From positions 42,061-106,060 of the forward strand of contig CALYBQ010000005.1 of assembly GCA_944415565.1 (NCBI GenBank): a stretch of DNA of 64,000 nt, read 5' to 3'. Below, piece after piece: positions 62,034 through 64,000 of the stretch; the first letter of the stretch is position 1, and each line of letters starts with the position of its first letter. A model generated the notes under the pieces. The model had not been told where the DNA came from, did no database searches, and saw nothing but the letters and a program-made list of their open reading frames with translations. The position numbers and the translations under genes were made by a program. This DNA is from an uncultured Rikenellaceae bacterium (lineage in GTDB: Bacteria > Bacteroidota > Bacteroidia > Bacteroidales > Rikenellaceae).

Positions 62034-62373
62034 ATTGCCCCACATACGTATCTGCTGCAACCTTCATACACTGTTTTTATCCGTCTCCGCCCAAAATCCG
62101 GCAACGCAATCTAAAAACTGCCGGCTCTACAACAAGCAGCTATTAAGCAAATCATCGTACAAAAAGTACGAATATCACTACAGCCACTGCCAGACAGACT
62201 CGACAAGCACTTTGCTCCACTGCATTTTTCAATATGCGTATCGGCAAATCACATTTTATTATTCATATATTTGCATTGCTGTGAACGCACGGTCGAGAAA
62301 TACGCATCCCGACCGTAATGACAACAGGCCGGAATCAAGCCGACCAAAATATCAACTAACCAAATACCTAAAA
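62034..62373. other. Intergenic region and leader upstream of the GH105 gene
   Basis: 340 bases. It holds the GH105 -7 element (62266-62273), a CGTAC-A5-GTACG inverted repeat (62156-62170), and in the leader a hairpin ACGGTCG (62289-62295) / CGACCGT (62310-62316). No gene recognised. Confidence 0.55.
62266..62273 (+). promoter_or_regulatory. -7 element of the GH105 gene
   Basis: TATATTTG, an exact consensus, about 100 nt before the ATG; no clear -33 box. Confidence 0.5.
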
Positions 62374-63480
62374 ATGAAAAAACTGTTTATCTCGCTATGT
62401 CTCGCGCTGCCGCTGTTGGCAGGTGCACAGGACGCAAACCTCAAAAAATGGCCCGACAATGCCGATCCGAAAAAGGTGGGGCTCTTCATCGCCAATCACT
62501 TCGTCGAGAGTCCGCATCCGGGCAACGGCCACATATTTTACGCAGAAACGTGCACTTGGCTCGGCGCTTTGCGTTTCGCGAAAGTCACAAAAAACAAGGA
62601 ACTGCTCAAACAACTCGAAGAGCGTTTCCTGCCGTTGTTCGGCCCGGAACGCCGCTTCCTGAATACCCCGAACCATGTGGACAACAACGTATTCGGCGCG
62701 GTTCCGCTCGAACTCTACATGCAGATCGGACAGGCTCCATATCGCGTCATGGGTATGTATTATGCAGACGAACAGTGGAACACGCCTAAAGAACCCCATC
62801 CCAACAACGTTGAGAAATACAAGAACTACGACCGCTTGGGACTGTCGTGGCAGACACGTTTTTGGATCGACGATATGTATATGATTACAACAGTACAGTC
62901 GCAGGCATACAAGGCAACCGGCGACCGCAAATATATCGACAGGACCGCATTCGAAATGCACGCCTACCTCGACACCCTCCAGCAGGCCAACGGACTGTTC
63001 TACCACGCTCCCGACGTACCTTACTACTGGGGACGCGGCAACGGCTGGATGGCCGTGGGCATGAGCGACCTGCTGGCCGCACTACCCGATGACAACAAGG
63101 ACAGGCCAGCCATCATGGAAGGTTACCTCAAAATGATGAAAACCCTGCTCGAAAACCAACGAGAAGACGGCCTGTGGGGCCAGCTCATAGACGGTCCTGA
63201 CTCTTGGTCGGAGACTTCAGGGTCGGGAATGTTCACCTACGCCTTCATTATGGGCGTGAAACACGGATGGCTTCCTAAAGATAAATACGCTCCAGCCGCC
63301 AAAAAAGCGTGGATCGCGCTTGTCGGCAAAATCAACGAAAAAGGCGACATCGTGGACGTATGCGTCGGCACGAACAAGAAGAACGACCGCCAATACTATC
63401 TCGACCGCCCACGCAAAACGGGAGACATGCACGGACAAGCCCCGTTGCTATGGTGCGCTTCCGCCCTATTGGAAAAATAA
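62374..63480 (+). CDS. Exported GH105 family hydrolase (unsaturated rhamnogalacturonyl hydrolase-like)
   Basis: GH105 enzymes remove the unsaturated uronic acid that polysaccharide lyases leave at the end of pectin or other uronate fragments. The signal peptide (MKKLFISLCLALPLLAGAQ) sends it to the periplasm. The alpha/alpha-barrel motifs WIDDMYMI near residue 168, PYYWGRGNGWMAVGM near 215 and WSETSGSGMFTYAF near 275 are standard. I used the ATG at 62374 (368 residues); the frame is open from 61972, which runs through the tRNA. No lyase, SusC or SusD gene is in view. The exact substrate is not certain. Confidence 0.9.
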   Translation: MKKLFISLCLALPLLAGAQDANLKKWPDNADPKKVGLFIANHFVESPHPGNGHIFYAETCTWLGALRFAKVTKNKELLKQLEERFLPLFGPERRFLNTPNHVDNNVFGAVPLELYMQIGQAPYRVMGMYYADEQWNTPKEPHPNNVEKYKNYDRLGLSWQTRFWIDDMYMITTVQSQAYKATGDRKYIDRTAFEMHAYLDTLQQANGLFYHAPDVPYYWGRGNGWMAVGMSDLLAALPDDNKDRPAIMEGYLKMMKTLLENQREDGLWGQLIDGPDSWSETSGSGMFTYAFIMGVKHGWLPKDKYAPAAKKAWIALVGKINEKGDIVDVCVGTNKKNDRQYYLDRPRKTGDMHGQAPLLWCASALLEK

Positions 63481-63507
63481 ACACAAACAGATATAATCAC
63501 CGTCGAA

Positions 63508-63537
63508 AGAGGGCCGCTTCACAGCGGCCCTCTTTTA
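63508..63537 (+). terminator. Terminator of the GH105 gene
   Basis: AGAGGGCCGCT (63508-63518) with AGCGGCCCTCT (63523-63533), 4-nt loop, then TTTTATT. Confidence 0.92.
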
Positions 63538-63647
63538 TTCCGTATCGTCCCGTCCGTAACTTAAACAGGCTAAAATACCATGCCAATGCAACACTTTTGC
63601 TTATATTGCGTCTTTAAAATAAACACAAGCAACTGCAACCCGGGCAG

Positions 63648-64000
63648 ATGAAAGAGACAGAATTCAACACAAAGATACTGTGCTTGAGGGACGCCATGTA
63701 CAGGCTCGCAAGAAGTCTGCTGGGCGATGAGTACGAAGCTCAGGATGCCGTACAGGACATCTTGGAGAAGATGTGGAGGGACCGGGTAAAGCTTGGGAAT
63801 TACACCAACCTGAAGGGATTCATACTCGTATCGGTCCGGAACAACTGTCTCGACCGCATCCGCAAACGAAAGGTACGCCGCAGTACGGACCTCGACCACA
63901 GCAAACAACTCTCTGAAAAGACACCGCGCAACTACGACACCGAGGACCTCGTCCGGATAGCGCGAAAAGCGATGGAACAACTACCTGAAAAACAACGCTC
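63648..64000 (+). CDS. ECF-type RNA polymerase sigma factor, N-terminal part (cut by window edge)
   Basis: Sigma-70 family factor of the ECF class. The 117 visible residues cover region 2 (LCLRDAMYRLARSLLGDEYEAQD, then DILEKMWRD and the DNA-melting helix with SVRNNCLDRIRKRK) and reach the start of region 4 (RKAMEQLPEKQR). In Bacteroidota such factors often stand upstream of an anti-sigma FecR-like gene and a SusCD locus, but what follows lies outside. ATG at 63648; no RBS or good promoter stands out. The call is secure, the regulon unknown. Confidence 0.92.
   Translation, partial: MKETEFNTKILCLRDAMYRLARSLLGDEYEAQDAVQDILEKMWRDRVKLGNYTNLKGFILVSVRNNCLDRIRKRKVRRSTDLDHSKQLSEKTPRNYDTEDLVRIARKAMEQLPEKQR

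Noticed and set aside
61972..62373. N-terminal extension of the GH105 frame
   Set aside because: It runs through the tRNA-Arg gene, its terminator and the promoter; the signal peptide begins at 62374.
1..64000. CRISPR arrays, insertion sequences, prophage, restriction or toxin-antitoxin loci, riboswitches
   Set aside because: I looked for spaced direct repeats, transposase motifs with terminal repeats, and known leader structures, and saw none.

Overview
This window is a piece of a Bacteroidota chromosome, most likely an anaerobic gut-type Bacteroidales. I lean weakly towards Rikenellaceae/Alistipes-like organisms from moderate-to-high GC and gene order, but I cannot prove that without a search. 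The phylum call rests on several signs: repeated TAnnTTTG -7 promoter elements, some with a TTTG -33 partner; poor Shine-Dalgarno sites; families largely restricted to Bacteroidota (DUF4270 lipoprotein, DUF3098, PorX, the GlsA/GlsB glycine-lipid pair); and characteristic neighbourhoods (ftsX-DUF3098-uppP-truB-queA, coaX-OMP-TPR-lptC-CNNM). A large pyruvate:ferredoxin oxidoreductase (nifJ) indicates anaerobic metabolism.

Layout. 1-14508 (minus): a tight division and cell-wall (dcw) operon read rsmH, ftsL-like, ftsI (PASTA), murE, mraY, murD, ftsW, murG, murC, ftsQ, ftsA, ftsZ. ftsZ runs off the left edge and mraZ is absent. 14680-16517 (plus): divergent glsA and glsB, the two acyltransferases of glycine-lipid synthesis. 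16571-17230: a decayed secreted-protein gene broken by two in-frame stops. 17506-22225 (minus): topA, then a DUF4270 lipoprotein gene overlapping a truncated starch-synthase-like glycosyltransferase. 22496-28939 (minus): queA, truB, uppP, DUF3098, ftsX, a YfhO-family membrane protein. 29096-30079 (plus): a trans-polyprenyl diphosphate synthase. 30433-38166 (minus): a PpiD/SurA-type foldase, a CNNM/CBS membrane protein, lptC, a TPR protein, an outer-membrane barrel and coaX. 38415-44113 (minus): mfd, rng, a 30-residue bS22/mS38-like ribosomal protein gene and an HU gene.

44499-46721 (plus): porX and tsaE. 46899-49789 (minus): two tandem GT2 glycosyltransferases and a Nudix hydrolase, the latter divergent from pyrE with 12 bp between start codons. 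49802-50906 (plus): pyrE and an SRPBCC protein. 51025-53759 (minus): an outer-membrane protein and argS. 53989-55011 (plus): dusB. 55392-58943 (minus): nifJ. 59310-61858 (plus): an M16 peptidase pair, one with and one without the zinc motif. Then tRNA-Arg(UCU), a GH105 hydrolase, and the start of an ECF sigma factor cut by the right edge.

The window is mostly envelope and core housekeeping: lipid carrier supply (polyprenyl synthase, uppP), peptidoglycan precursor synthesis and septation (dcw), envelope lipids (glsAB), LPS transport (lptC) and outer-membrane protein folding. I see no CRISPR array, insertion sequence, prophage or defence island, and nothing I would call a clearly new system. 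The best leads are the double-stop pseudogene, the half-length starch synthase, the mini ribosomal protein gene, the compact pyrE/Nudix junction and the near-leaderless tsaE.
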